Shown: positions 26,250 to 35,489, numbered from the stretch's first letter. The stretch is DNA of 64,000 nt from Dyadobacter luticola (GCF_005860805.1 NZ_VCEJ01000002.1:248001-312000), one strand, 5' to 3'. Translations and numbers: made by a program. Notes: generated by a model from the letters alone, not told the origin.

Positions 26250-27620
26250 CTACAAGGTCCCTGACTTCATTTTATTGAGCGTACTTTCAAAAGAATTGGA
26301 AGTCATACCCGTGGCTCTTTGCGCTTCCAAAGCTTTGGTTTGCCACTCTACTGCCTCAGTCCGGCGGTCGAGCTTGTATAAAATGTGGGCGTAAGTGTCC
26401 AGATAGCCCGGATTTCCGGTAGACGGCTTCTGCGTTTTGTGCGCCATCACCGCATCAAAAAGCTCCATCGACTTTTGCGACCACGTCAGTGCACGTTCTA
26501 GCATTTCTTTGGAATTTGCCCACTCATACACCCGCCAGGCCTGATTGTTCAATTCCAAATGAAAATATTGTGACGGAGGGGCTATGCCAAAACTTTGTGT
26601 AACGTTCCCCTCTTTGAAGTTGGGCCGCTGCGCCATCATTTTTTTGACTTCCAGATCGTCCATCGCAATCAGGGAGTCAATTTTAACATTGAGATAGTAC
26701 CGGTTGATGAACATGATCACTTCCGACATATAATTGACCGTGTCCTTCACCGCATGATAATAATTGAGCATCGTGTTATGGAAAGCCCTGGTACCCAGAT
26801 TGTCGTCGGGCATGTAAGACGTTCTCGTAAACTGCGCGACCTGATGCGCCAACTGAACGTCCTTTTTTACCACGGCATTTCTGAAAGTGCTGCCAATAAT
26901 GCTGTTATTCATCGCGATGGCGTCGTTTTTGCTTGAAAGCCTGTAAATGCTGTCCAGTAAAGTCGGCCTGGTGTTCGTCCTTATTTTTTTATAGGTTTCG
27001 CTATCCAGTGACGGCCCTTGCAGGTATATAAACTTGATTGTCTGAAAGTTATTCAGCGAATCGACGGGTAGGCTGGTGACATATTCATCCAGCAACTGAT
27101 TCGCCGGTAATTTTGCCTCGCGTCTTTTCAGTATATATTCTTTTAAAAACTGGCCGCCCCGCTCGCCGCTGCTGTATTCTTTGTCGTAATCCAGGAGCTT
27201 TTTCGCGCCCCGCCGGCCCAATGCGGCATCTGCATGCTCGGCATAGATCATAGCGGAGTTGGTCGAACCGTTGTATCGGTTGAGGATATTGCCGTCGCCG
27301 TCCACAAAAAGCGATAAAAGTGCACCCCGGATCTGAAATTTTTCGGCCAGTTTCCGTCCGTTTTCAGTCTCCACATTGCTTCTGATCGACACGAAATTGT
27401 TCTCAAATTTCTCTTTCAGAAGTGAATTGGAAAAACCCTGCGTAGCGACTTCGTTGCACTGTTCGCATTTGCTGTCTTCCAGGTGAATAAATATCAGTTT
27501 TTTCTCCGCTTTGGCTCTTTTGGAAAGCTGTTCCCAGCTGGTTTCAGGGGCTACGAAATTGATCTGTGCCTGGCAGATGTTGGCTAAAATCAGCGTGATG
27601 GAGAGTAGTAGTAGTTTCAT
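26250..27620 (-). CDS. Exported thioredoxin-like protein with long helical C-terminal region
   Basis: 456 residues from the ATG at 27620, favoured over the ATG at 27644 because the promoter at 27646-27653 would start the transcript near 27642. A signal peptide (MKLLLLSITLILANICQAQ) precedes a thioredoxin fold: RAKAEKKLIFIHLEDSKCEQ with the redox pair CEQC, then FVSIRSNVETENGRKLAEKF and GALLSLFVDGDGNILNRYNG. After about residue 150 the sequence is helical and TPR-like up to the C-terminus (LDTYAHILYKLDRRTEAVEW). A periplasmic disulfide or protein-repair function is possible. Confidence 0.83.
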   Translation of the reverse strand: MKLLLLSITLILANICQAQINFVAPETSWEQLSKRAKAEKKLIFIHLEDSKCEQCNEVATQGFSNSLLKEKFENNFVSIRSNVETENGRKLAEKFQIRGALLSLFVDGDGNILNRYNGSTNSAMIYAEHADAALGRRGAKKLLDYDKEYSSGERGGQFLKEYILKRREAKLPANQLLDEYVTSLPVDSLNNFQTIKFIYLQGPSLDSETYKKIRTNTRPTLLDSIYRLSSKNDAIAMNNSIIGSTFRNAVVKKDVQLAHQVAQFTRTSYMPDDNLGTRAFHNTMLNYYHAVKDTVNYMSEVIMFINRYYLNVKIDSLIAMDDLEVKKMMAQRPNFKEGNVTQSFGIAPPSQYFHLELNNQAWRVYEWANSKEMLERALTWSQKSMELFDAVMAHKTQKPSTGNPGYLDTYAHILYKLDRRTEAVEWQTKALEAQRATGMTSNSFESTLNKMKSGTL

Positions 27621-27645
27621 GAATGAGCGGTTGATGTTCGACATC

Positions 27646-27653
27646 CAAATATA
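27646..27653 (-). promoter_or_regulatory. Candidate -7 element of the thioredoxin-like gene
   Basis: On the minus strand tatatttg (27653 to 27646) fits TAnnTTTG. A start near 27642 leaves about 20 nt of leader before the ATG at 27620. No -33 TTTG found. Confidence 0.4.
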
Positions 27654-27986
27654 AAATTTTATATGTAACCGCTCGTGTTGTTAATGTTAAAAGTGAGATG
27701 ATGCAAGCAAAAGGGCAAATAAATACGGAACAAAAAAATTAACCCTATGAAGTATATCTACTAACTGCTTCGCTATCAGGCGGAGAACATTTGGCCGACT
27801 ACCGGTTAGATCAGCGTCACAAAAAATTAAATCCGTTTTCGGGATGAAAGTGAAGAAAAAGATTGAAATTTGGTTTGAAATTTGACCGTTGACTAAGATT
27901 AATCAAAATCATTCCATTGATTACTAATGATATAGGTTTTCGCTAAAAGCCTGTGGCGAATTTCATTGAATATTGAATAAAAAAAT

Positions 27987-28004
27987 GCTTATGGCAACAT
28001 AAGC
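27987..28004 (+). other. Perfect hairpin with a GNRA-type tetraloop
   Basis: gcttatg-gcaa-cataagc, a 7-bp perfect stem closing a GCAA loop, 55 bp before the receiver gene. On the minus strand it is followed by a T-rich run, so it could also end a minus-strand transcript. Confidence 0.5.
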
Positions 28005-28059
28005 CCACGTTCCCGTTACTTGACTTAATTACTACGCGTTCCGTAAACCCCGGCAGAAA

Positions 28060-28419
28060 ATGGCTATGAGTATACTCTACGTTGATCATGAGATCAATAA
28101 CCTCAATTCTTTTAAAGCAACTTTCAGACGAGATGCGGAAGTGCATGTTGCTAGTTCGACAGCCGAGGGGATCAGAATATTGGGAGAGAGAAAGATCGAC
28201 GTCATTTTTGCCGACCACCAGATGCCCGAAATGACCGGCCTGGAATTTCTGAAACTTGCCTCCACACAGTATCCTGCCGCAGTTCGTGTACTACTGACCG
28301 GTACGGCTTATACAGACGAGTTCAGGTTTGCGGCCGGAAAAGGTTATTTTCATAAATACGTCAACAAGCCCTGGGATGAGCAGCAACTGCGTCATCTCAT
28401 GCTATCGCACCTGCGGTAA
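28060..28419 (+). CDS. Stand-alone response regulator receiver protein
   Basis: 119 residues, just a CheY-like receiver domain with no output domain. Phospho-acceptor Asp52 (FADHQMPEMTG), Thr in LLTGTAY and Lys in YVNKPWDEQQ are present. The acidic pocket is unusual: the motif is VDHE (Asp9, His10, Glu11) where most receivers have Asp-Asp-Glu, so one acidic residue is replaced by His. It has no kinase neighbour. It could work by protein contact as a shuttle or sink. Confidence 0.85.
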   Translation: MAMSILYVDHEINNLNSFKATFRRDAEVHVASSTAEGIRILGERKIDVIFADHQMPEMTGLEFLKLASTQYPAAVRVLLTGTAYTDEFRFAAGKGYFHKYVNKPWDEQQLRHLMLSHLR

Positions 28420-28642
28420 GCTATTTTCAAATCTACTTCTGAATTTTTTTCTGCAACGCCGCAGCGCGTGCACCGAACTTGCTGTCTTTCCGTGGAATAC
28501 CTCTGTATTCTTCGTATAATGCGCTATTCGGGTCAGAAAAAAATTGCTTTACGAATATTTGTTGAAATTATATTCGCTACATTGTGATTTCAATGTTTGA
28601 CTATATCCTTCATCTTTTGCCGAAAGGCCAAATCATTCGAAA

Positions 28643-30286
28643 ATGAAAAGAAGAGATTTCATGCAAATGTCCGGGATGGGTATAGGTGCGCTGATGATGC
28701 CTTCCGTACCGGTCATCGGCCAGGCGGTCTCCGCAGAACATCTCCTGGAACCGGGTATCGACGCCGCTGCCAAGAAGAAGCTATCCGAAATTGCGCTGAA
28801 TGCGGCAAAAAGCAAAGGTGCAACTTATACCGACGTACGGATTGGCCGGTATCTGCAGCAATTTCTTTTTACCCGCGAGCGGCAGGTGCAGAACATTGTC
28901 AATGCAGAATCTTACGGCATCGGGATCCGCGTGATTGCAAATGGTACCTGGGGTTTTTCGGCCACCAGCGACGTCACGCCCGACGGTATTGCCAAATGCG
29001 CCGCGACTGCCGTAGAGATTGCAAAAGCCAACTCAAAATTCCAGAAAGAACCGGTACAACTCGCTGAGCAAAAGGGGGTAGGGGACAAAACCTGGAAAAC
29101 GCCGATCGTTAAAAATGCCTTCGAAATCCCGATCCGGGAAAAGGTCGATCTTCTCATGAATGTCAATGGTAAAGCATTAGACGGCGGGGCCAGTTTTGTA
29201 ACTTCCAATCTCTTTTTTGTAAACGAACAAAAATATTTCGCTTCGTCCGACGGATCATTTATCGACCAGGACGTGCACCGCATCTGGCCAACATTCACGG
29301 TGACGGTGACGGATAAAGCTTCCGGAAAATTTAAAACCCGCGACGCAATCAGCTCGCCGATGGGCATGGGCTACGAATATCTCGATGGCGTTGCCTCCGA
29401 AAAAATCGCCGGGCCGAATGGTCTGGTCGGTTACCGGAATTCTTATGATATGGTCGAAGATGCGATCACCGCGGCCAAACAAGCGAAAGAAAAAATCACG
29501 GCTAAAACCGTCCAGGCGGGGAAATACGACCTGGTCCTTGATCCGAATCACTTAGGACTTACTATCCACGAATCCGTCGGCCACCCGACGGAGCTCGACC
29601 GCGTACTAGGCTACGAGGCCAATTATGCCGGTACCAGCTTTGCTACTTTGGATAAATGGCAATCGAAAACATTCGCTTACGGCAGCAAGCTCGTCAACAT
29701 TGTGGCTGATAAAACCCAGCCGCACACATTGGGCGCTGTGGGTTATGACGACGAGGGCGTGCCCTGCAAAGAGTGGGACATTATCAAAGACGGGATTTTG
29801 GTCAACTACCAGGCTATCCGCGATCAGGTAAAGATTATCGGTGAAAAAGAATCGCATGGCTGCTGCTATGCCGATAACTGGAATTCGGTGCAGTTTCAGC
29901 GTATGCCCAATATTTCGCTAAAACCGGGTACAGAGAAGCGGAGCGTGATGGATATGATCAAAGGTGTTGAAAAAGGCATTTACATCATCGGTAGAGGCTC
30001 GTATTCGATTGACCAGCAGCGCTATAATTTCCAGTTTGGCGGGCAGGTTTTTTACGAAATCAAAAATGGTGAAATCACCGGCATGCTCGACGATGTGGCC
30101 TATCAATCTAACACCCAGGAATTCTGGAACTCCTGCGCCCAGCTCTGCGACAAAGACGACTACCGCACCTTCGGCTCCTTCTTCGACGGCAAAGGCCAGC
30201 CAGGGCAGGTCAGCGCAGTATCGCACGGAAGCAGCACGACGCGGTTTAATGGGGTGAATGTGATTAATACAGGGAGGAAGATATAG
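28643..30286 (+). CDS. TldD-family metallopeptidase, first copy, with Tat signal
   Basis: 547 residues, the zinc-metalloprotease subunit of a TldD/TldE pair, longer than cytoplasmic TldD (about 480) because of an N-terminal twin-arginine segment (KRRDFMQMSGMGIGALMM). The fold is visible as LNAAKSKGATYTDVRIGRYL, ESYGIGIRVIANGTWGFSAT, and the catalytic HESVGH (His309, Glu310, His314) in TIHESVGHPTELDRVLGYEA. The C-terminal Cys-rich part (NSCAQLCDKDD) may supply the third metal ligand, as a Cys does in E. coli TldD. It starts the ten-gene run and is 21 bp before the first TldE-like gene. Both TldD copies share obvious paralogy. Confidence 0.92.
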   Translation: MKRRDFMQMSGMGIGALMMPSVPVIGQAVSAEHLLEPGIDAAAKKKLSEIALNAAKSKGATYTDVRIGRYLQQFLFTRERQVQNIVNAESYGIGIRVIANGTWGFSATSDVTPDGIAKCAATAVEIAKANSKFQKEPVQLAEQKGVGDKTWKTPIVKNAFEIPIREKVDLLMNVNGKALDGGASFVTSNLFFVNEQKYFASSDGSFIDQDVHRIWPTFTVTVTDKASGKFKTRDAISSPMGMGYEYLDGVASEKIAGPNGLVGYRNSYDMVEDAITAAKQAKEKITAKTVQAGKYDLVLDPNHLGLTIHESVGHPTELDRVLGYEANYAGTSFATLDKWQSKTFAYGSKLVNIVADKTQPHTLGAVGYDDEGVPCKEWDIIKDGILVNYQAIRDQVKIIGEKESHGCCYADNWNSVQFQRMPNISLKPGTEKRSVMDMIKGVEKGIYIIGRGSYSIDQQRYNFQFGGQVFYEIKNGEITGMLDDVAYQSNTQEFWNSCAQLCDKDDYRTFGSFFDGKGQPGQVSAVSHGSSTTRFNGVNVINTGRKI

Positions 30287-30307
30287 TTCTGCAAATGACA
30301 TTTACTT

Positions 30308-31624
30308 ATGGCTATCCTATCAAAAGAAGAAGCAAAAAAAATCATAGATAAAGTTCTGGCGTTTTCTAAGGCTGATGAGATCAGTGTTGGGCTAAACGGG
30401 GACCGGAGCGGGAATATCCGTTATGCACGTAACTCGGTTTCTACCAGCGGGGAGACGACGGATCTATCGCTTTCGGTGACTTCGGTTTTTGGCAAAAAAT
30501 CGGGGACGGCGACAATTAACGAATTTGATGATGCCTCGCTGGAAAAGACGGTGCGGCGGGCCGAGGAGATAGCAAAACTCGCGCCGGATAATCCGGAGTA
30601 TATGCCGATGCTGGGCGCGCAGCAATTTCAGGAAACGCAATCTTTTGCCGAAAGTACCGCCGCCATCAATCCTGGTTTTCGTGCGCAAGCTGCATTTAAC
30701 AGCATTGATCCCTGCATTAAAAAAGACCTGACTGCTGCCGGATTTTTGCAGGACAGCGCTGGCTTTTCGGCCATAGGGAACAATAAGGGCCTTTTTGCCT
30801 ACAATAAATCTACCTCTGTCGATTTTTCTATCACTGTTAGAACCGCCGATGGGAAAGGGTCGGGTTATGCAACGCGCGATTACAATGATGCGTCGAAATT
30901 AGATACCAAAGCTGCGACTGAAATTGCAATGCAAAAGGCGCTGGCTTCGGTGAACACCAAAGCGTTGGAACCAGGAAAATATACGGTGATCCTCGAACCG
31001 ACGGCTGCGGTGGATTTACTCCAGAATATGATGCGGAGCATGGATGCGCGGAATGCCGACGAAGGTCGCAGCTTCCTGGGCAAAAAAGGAGGTGGGACCC
31101 GGCTGGGCGAAAAGCTTTTTGATGAGCGCATTACCATTTATTCCGATCCTGCAAATCCTGAAATCCCCACTTCGCCTTTTGCCGGAGACGGCCGTGCGCA
31201 GGAAAAAGTGACCTGGATTGACAAAGGCGTCGTAAAAAATATGTACTACTCACGTTTCTGGGCGCAGAAGCAGGGTGTAAAAGCAGTGCCGGCTCCTTCC
31301 GGATTCATTCTCGCGGGAGGCACGGAATCTCTCGCCGACCTTATCAAAGGGACTGAAAAAGGCATTTTGGTCACCCGGTTCTGGTACATTCGCGCCGTCG
31401 ATCCGCAGACATTGTTATACACTGGCCTGACCCGTGACGGGACTTTTTACATTGAAAACGGGCAGATCAAATACCCAGTGAAAAACTTCCGGTTTAACGA
31501 AAGTCCGGTGATCATGCTCAACAATGTGGAGGCGATCGGCAAGCCTGTTCGGGCGGCTGGAAACCTTGTTCCGCCACTGAAAATCAGGGACTTCACTTTC
31601 ACCAGTTTATCCGACGCAGTCTAG
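30308..31624 (+). CDS. TldE/PmbA-family partner protein, first copy
   Basis: 438 residues, TldE-like (no HExxxH), the non-catalytic partner of a TldD heterodimer. Matching segments are NIRYARNSVSTSGETTDLSL, VSTSG, ARNADEGRSFLGKKGGG, GVKAVPAPSGFILAGGTESL, RFWYIRAVDPQTLLYTGLTR, DGTFYIENGQIKYPVKNFRF and NESPVIMLNNVEAIG. There is no signal peptide, in contrast to the TldD copies. It begins 21 bp after the TldD gene and is followed by the second TldD after 41 bp. Confidence 0.9.
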   Translation: MAILSKEEAKKIIDKVLAFSKADEISVGLNGDRSGNIRYARNSVSTSGETTDLSLSVTSVFGKKSGTATINEFDDASLEKTVRRAEEIAKLAPDNPEYMPMLGAQQFQETQSFAESTAAINPGFRAQAAFNSIDPCIKKDLTAAGFLQDSAGFSAIGNNKGLFAYNKSTSVDFSITVRTADGKGSGYATRDYNDASKLDTKAATEIAMQKALASVNTKALEPGKYTVILEPTAAVDLLQNMMRSMDARNADEGRSFLGKKGGGTRLGEKLFDERITIYSDPANPEIPTSPFAGDGRAQEKVTWIDKGVVKNMYYSRFWAQKQGVKAVPAPSGFILAGGTESLADLIKGTEKGILVTRFWYIRAVDPQTLLYTGLTRDGTFYIENGQIKYPVKNFRFNESPVIMLNNVEAIGKPVRAAGNLVPPLKIRDFTFTSLSDAV

Positions 31625-31665
31625 GCATTTTACTTTGTATCACTATTAGCTAAAACTTATACACT

Positions 31666-33303
31666 TTGAAAAGAAGAGATTTTGTACAACTGGCTGGATT
31701 AGGAACCGGAGCGTTCCTGCTGCCTGGCCTGGCGATGGGCAGGAATGTTTCTCCCGAAGCTTTTCTGGACTCCGGCGTCGACGTTGCTGTCAAGAAAAGG
31801 CTGGCCGACGCTGCATTGAATGCGGCCAAATCCAAAGGCGCGTCCTATGCCGATGTGCGGATCGGTCGCTATCTCAACCAATATGTGGTTACGCGGGAAG
31901 ATAAAGTCCAGAACATTGTCAATACCGAATCTTATGGTGTCGGGGTGCGCGTGATCGCCAACGGTTGCTGGGGTTTTGCGGCGGTGGTGGATGTAAATAA
32001 TGAGGGGCAGATGGCGAAAGCCGCAGAAGATGCTGTGGCGATTGCGAAAGCCAATGCAAAATTAATGAAAGAGCCGGTGCAACTGGCGCCGCAAAAAGGT
32101 TTTGGAGAGGTAAGCTGGAAGGCGCCGATCAAGAAAAATGCTTTTGAAGTTCCTGTAAAAGAAAAGGCGGACCTGCTGCTGGGCGTGAATGCTGCGGCAA
32201 TGGCCAATGGGGCTAACTATGTGAATTCCATTTTGTTTCTGGTAAACGAACAAAAATATTTCGCCTCTACCGACGGTTCCTACATTGACCAGGACATTCA
32301 CCGAATCTGGCCAATTTTCAACATTACGGCAATCGATCCTAAATCCGGGAAATTCGAGACGCGGAATGCATTGAGTGCACCGATGGGGATGGGCTATGAT
32401 TATCTCCAAACAAATCCTGCGGACAAAGTAGCCGGCGTGACCACCCGCTATAAAATGGGTTACGATATGCTGGAAGATGCCACTGCCGGCGCCAAACAGG
32501 CAAAGGAAAAACTGACTGCGAAGTCGGTAGAAGCTGGAAAATATGATTTGATCCTGGATCCGTCGCACTTGTGGCTGACCATTCACGAATCGGTCGGCCA
32601 CCCGCTGGAACTGGACCGCGTGCTGGGATATGAAGCGAATTTCGCCGGTACTTCTTTCGCAACATTGGATAAATGGCAGTCCAAAACATTCCAGTATGGC
32701 AGCAAGCAGGTAAACCTGGTTGCGGATAAATTACAGGTTGGTTCGCTGGGAGCAGTGGGCTGGGACGACGAAGGGGTGAATACCAAAAAGTGGGATCTGG
32801 TGCGGGACGGCGTGCTGGTGAACTATCAGGCAATCCGTGACCAGGTGCACATTATCGGAGGAAAAGAATCGCAGGGTTGCTGCTATGCCGATAGTTGGAG
32901 TTCGGTACAATTCCAGCGGATGCCGAATGTTTCGCTCGAAGCCGGCAAAGCTGCACTGAGTGTGGAGGATATGATTAAGGATGTGAAAAAAGGCATTTAC
33001 ATCATCGGGGACGGTTCTTTCTCGATCGATCAGCAGCGTTATAACTTCCAGTTTGGCGGCCAGCTTTTTTATGAGATCAAAGACGGAAAAATTGTCGGCA
33101 TGTTGAAAGACGTGGCGTATCAGTCTAACACCCAGGAGTTCTGGAATTCCTGCGTGCAGGTTTGCGATGAAAAAGATTATCGTTTGGGTGGCTCTTTCTT
33201 CGACGGAAAAGGCCAGCCTTCCCAGTCGAGCGCAGTTTCGCACGGAAGTTCGACAGCCCGGTTTAATGGGGTGAATGTGATTAATACCGCCAGAAAAATT
33301 TAA
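31666..33303 (+). CDS. TldD-family metallopeptidase, second copy, with Tat signal
   Basis: 545 residues from a TTG start that gives KRRDFVQLAGLGTGAFLLPG, again a twin-arginine signal; the in-frame ATGs further in would lose the signal. The active site is HESVGH (His307, Glu308, His312). It is collinear with the first copy through the whole length and clearly a paralogue with many substitutions. Downstream it is 12 bp from its own TldE partner, so pairs are repeated as units. Confidence 0.92.
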   Translation: MKRRDFVQLAGLGTGAFLLPGLAMGRNVSPEAFLDSGVDVAVKKRLADAALNAAKSKGASYADVRIGRYLNQYVVTREDKVQNIVNTESYGVGVRVIANGCWGFAAVVDVNNEGQMAKAAEDAVAIAKANAKLMKEPVQLAPQKGFGEVSWKAPIKKNAFEVPVKEKADLLLGVNAAAMANGANYVNSILFLVNEQKYFASTDGSYIDQDIHRIWPIFNITAIDPKSGKFETRNALSAPMGMGYDYLQTNPADKVAGVTTRYKMGYDMLEDATAGAKQAKEKLTAKSVEAGKYDLILDPSHLWLTIHESVGHPLELDRVLGYEANFAGTSFATLDKWQSKTFQYGSKQVNLVADKLQVGSLGAVGWDDEGVNTKKWDLVRDGVLVNYQAIRDQVHIIGGKESQGCCYADSWSSVQFQRMPNVSLEAGKAALSVEDMIKDVKKGIYIIGDGSFSIDQQRYNFQFGGQLFYEIKDGKIVGMLKDVAYQSNTQEFWNSCVQVCDEKDYRLGGSFFDGKGQPSQSSAVSHGSSTARFNGVNVINTARKI

Positions 33304-33315
33304 ATCTCACCAGCC

Positions 33316-34653
33316 ATGTCAATCATATTAACAGAAGCAGAAGCAAAAGCACTTTTGCAAAAAGTGCTGAAATATTCCAAAGCCGATGAATGTGAGATCA
33401 ACATTCTGGGAGAGGAGCGGGGTAATTTGCGTTATGCCCGAAACGAAGTGTCGACCTCAGGATCATTGGTCAACCAGAATTTGCAGGTCCAATCCGCTTT
33501 TGGCAAAAAAGTGGGCGTCGCGACCGTCGATGAATTCAGCGATGAGGCCATAGAAAAATGTGTTCGTCGCTCGGAAGAACTGGCCCAGCTGGCGCCTGAA
33601 AATCCTGAATATGTGAGCGTTTTGGAACCTCAGACTTATGGTAAATCCAACGGTTTCTTCGAATCGACGGCAGCCGTGACGCCGGATGTTCGCGCCGATG
33701 CAGTGGCGAAAAGTTTGGAACTGTCGCGTGCGCAAAACCTTACCGCAGCTGGCTTTCTGGAAAACCGGAAAGGTTACAGCGCGATGATGAATTCAAAAGG
33801 GCTTTTTGCATATTATCCGAGCACAAATGTCAACTTTTCGCTAACGGTGAGAACGCCGGATGGGAAAGGATCGGGTTATGTAGCGCGCGGGTATAGCGAC
33901 ATTAAAAAACTGGATACGGCAGCAGCAACCAACATTGCGATCCAGAAATCCAAAGGTTCTGTGGATGCCAAATCTTTGGAACCCGGAAAATATACCGTCA
34001 TTTTGGAGCCCACGGCTGCGGTGGTACTTTTGGAAAATATCTTTTTCAGCATGGACGCGCGGAGTGCCGACGAAGGAAGATCATTCCTCAGCAAACCCGG
34101 CGGCAAAACAAAATTAGGCGAAAAGATCGTCGATGAGCGCGTCAATATTTATACGGATCCGGCCAATCCCGAGTTACCGTCTTCTCCGTGGTCGGGCGAT
34201 GGACAGCCGATCAATAAAATGAGCCTGATTGAAAAAGGGGTGGTTAAAAACATGTTCTACTCGCGTTATTGGGCACAAAAGAACAATGTGAAGCCGGTAC
34301 CATTTCCGAGTAATGTGATCATGGATGGTGGAACTGCGTCGCTTGCGGATATGATTAAATCTACGAAACAAGGAATTTTGGTCACAAAACTCTGGTACAT
34401 CCGTGAGGTAGATCCGCAAACATTATTGCAAACCGGCCTCACCCGCGACGGTACTTTTTACATTGAAAATGGCGTGATCAAATATCCGATCAAAAATTTC
34501 CGGTTCAACGAAAGTCCGGTGATTATGCTCAACAACATCGAAACGCTGGGTAAGCCAGAGCGGGTTGTAAGTACAGAATCGGACCGGAATTATCTGATTC
34601 CGCCTATGAAAATCAGGGAGTTTACATTTTCATCACTTTCCGATGCGGTTTAG
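33316..34653 (+). CDS. TldE/PmbA-family partner protein, second copy
   Basis: 445 residues, collinear with the first TldE (LRYARNEVSTSGSLVNQNLQ, RSADEGRSFLSKPGGKTKLG, KLWYIREVDPQTLLQTGLTR, DGTFYIENGVIKYPIKNFRF) and without HExxxH or a signal peptide. It starts 12 bp after the second TldD. If it partners the Tat-exported TldD, it would have to travel with it or the TldD signal would be a retained anchor. Confidence 0.9.
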   Translation: MSIILTEAEAKALLQKVLKYSKADECEINILGEERGNLRYARNEVSTSGSLVNQNLQVQSAFGKKVGVATVDEFSDEAIEKCVRRSEELAQLAPENPEYVSVLEPQTYGKSNGFFESTAAVTPDVRADAVAKSLELSRAQNLTAAGFLENRKGYSAMMNSKGLFAYYPSTNVNFSLTVRTPDGKGSGYVARGYSDIKKLDTAAATNIAIQKSKGSVDAKSLEPGKYTVILEPTAAVVLLENIFFSMDARSADEGRSFLSKPGGKTKLGEKIVDERVNIYTDPANPELPSSPWSGDGQPINKMSLIEKGVVKNMFYSRYWAQKNNVKPVPFPSNVIMDGGTASLADMIKSTKQGILVTKLWYIREVDPQTLLQTGLTRDGTFYIENGVIKYPIKNFRFNESPVIMLNNIETLGKPERVVSTESDRNYLIPPMKIREFTFSSLSDAV

Positions 34654-34675
34654 GTTGATGGGTTGACGAGGAAGC

Positions 34676-35293
34676 ATGAAACCTTTTTTCTTTACAAGAT
34701 TACAATACACTTCGGGTAACTGGGATACTGACCAGCGGATGCCGTCGAATCTGCTGCATTCGCTGGTTGAGTACACCACGATACCCATCGATGAAAAGGA
34801 AAAAGTGGTCCAGCTAAACAGCAACGAAATTTTCAAGAGTCCGTTCTGCTACCTCAGCGGGCATAAGCTCGTCGAATTTTCGGCCCAGGAGCGTGACCAT
34901 TTCCGGCGGTATGTCCAAAATGGCGGCTTTGTTTTTGTGGACGACTGCAACCACGACATCGACGGACTTTTTGCCAAATCCTTTGAACAGGAAATGGACC
35001 GGACATTTGGCCCAAAAGCATTACAAAAAATCCCTAACAACCACCCGATTTACAATTGCTTCTTCAAATTCGAAGACGGCCCACCCACCACCTCCTTCGA
35101 GCTTAATGGCTGGGGCGACGACCTCGTGCACGATTACCTCAAAGCGATCACCATCAACGGCCGCATCGGGGTTTTGTATAGCAACAAGGATTACGGCTGT
35201 GAATGGGACTATGATTTTCGGAATAAAAGGTTTCTGGCAGTAGATAATACGCGGTTCGGAGTAAATATTGTGATGTATGCGCTGACGGCTTGA
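34676..35293 (+). CDS. DUF4159 protein
   Basis: 205 residues of the DUF4159 type: KPFFFTRLQYTSGNWDTDQR at the start, FCYLSGHKLVEFSAQERDHF, VQNGGFVFVDDCNHDIDGLF and the C-terminal FLAVDNTRFGVNIVMYALTA. Stand-alone DUF4159 proteins are often next to MoxR/VWA gene clusters; the fold is glutamine-amidotransferase-like, from memory. No signal peptide. It starts 22 bp after the second TldE and is followed by a 196-bp gap with a large palindrome. Confidence 0.87.
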   Translation: MKPFFFTRLQYTSGNWDTDQRMPSNLLHSLVEYTTIPIDEKEKVVQLNSNEIFKSPFCYLSGHKLVEFSAQERDHFRRYVQNGGFVFVDDCNHDIDGLFAKSFEQEMDRTFGPKALQKIPNNHPIYNCFFKFEDGPPTTSFELNGWGDDLVHDYLKAITINGRIGVLYSNKDYGCEWDYDFRNKRFLAVDNTRFGVNIVMYALTA

Positions 35294-35373
35294 TTTTGGA
35301 TCGGGGTTGTTCGAAATAGGTTCGGAGTTGTTATTTGTTGTCGGGTATTGTTAAATATAGCTTTATTAACATC

Positions 35374-35471
35374 GTCATGCTGAGCGGAGTCGAAGCACGC
35401 TACTGGCTGGGCACAATGCACGTTTGCGTTTCGTCTAGCCAGTAACGCCCTTCGACTCCGCTCAGGGTGAC
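35374..35471. repeat. REP-like long palindrome between the DUF4159 and MoxR genes
   Basis: Outer arms of 22 nt at 35374-35395 and 35450-35471 pair at 20 of 22 positions (outer core ctgagcggagtcgaag / cttcgactccgctcag), and inner arms tactggct (35401-35408) and agccagta (35437-35444) pair perfectly, with about 28 nt of loop. The whole is one 98-nt foldback. The gagcggagtcgaag core is one I recognise as widespread dispersed repeat sequence in bacteria; only one copy is in this window. Confidence 0.75.
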
Positions 35472-35489
35472 AAGTAAAAGTCACTCAAT

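Larger units (their letters stand above)
27621..28059. other. Intergenic region with a promoter and a hairpin
   Basis: 439 bp without a gene. It holds the candidate minus-strand promoter of the thioredoxin-like gene and a perfect hairpin at 27987-28004 before the orphan receiver gene. No RNA gene or repeat recognised. Confidence 0.6.
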
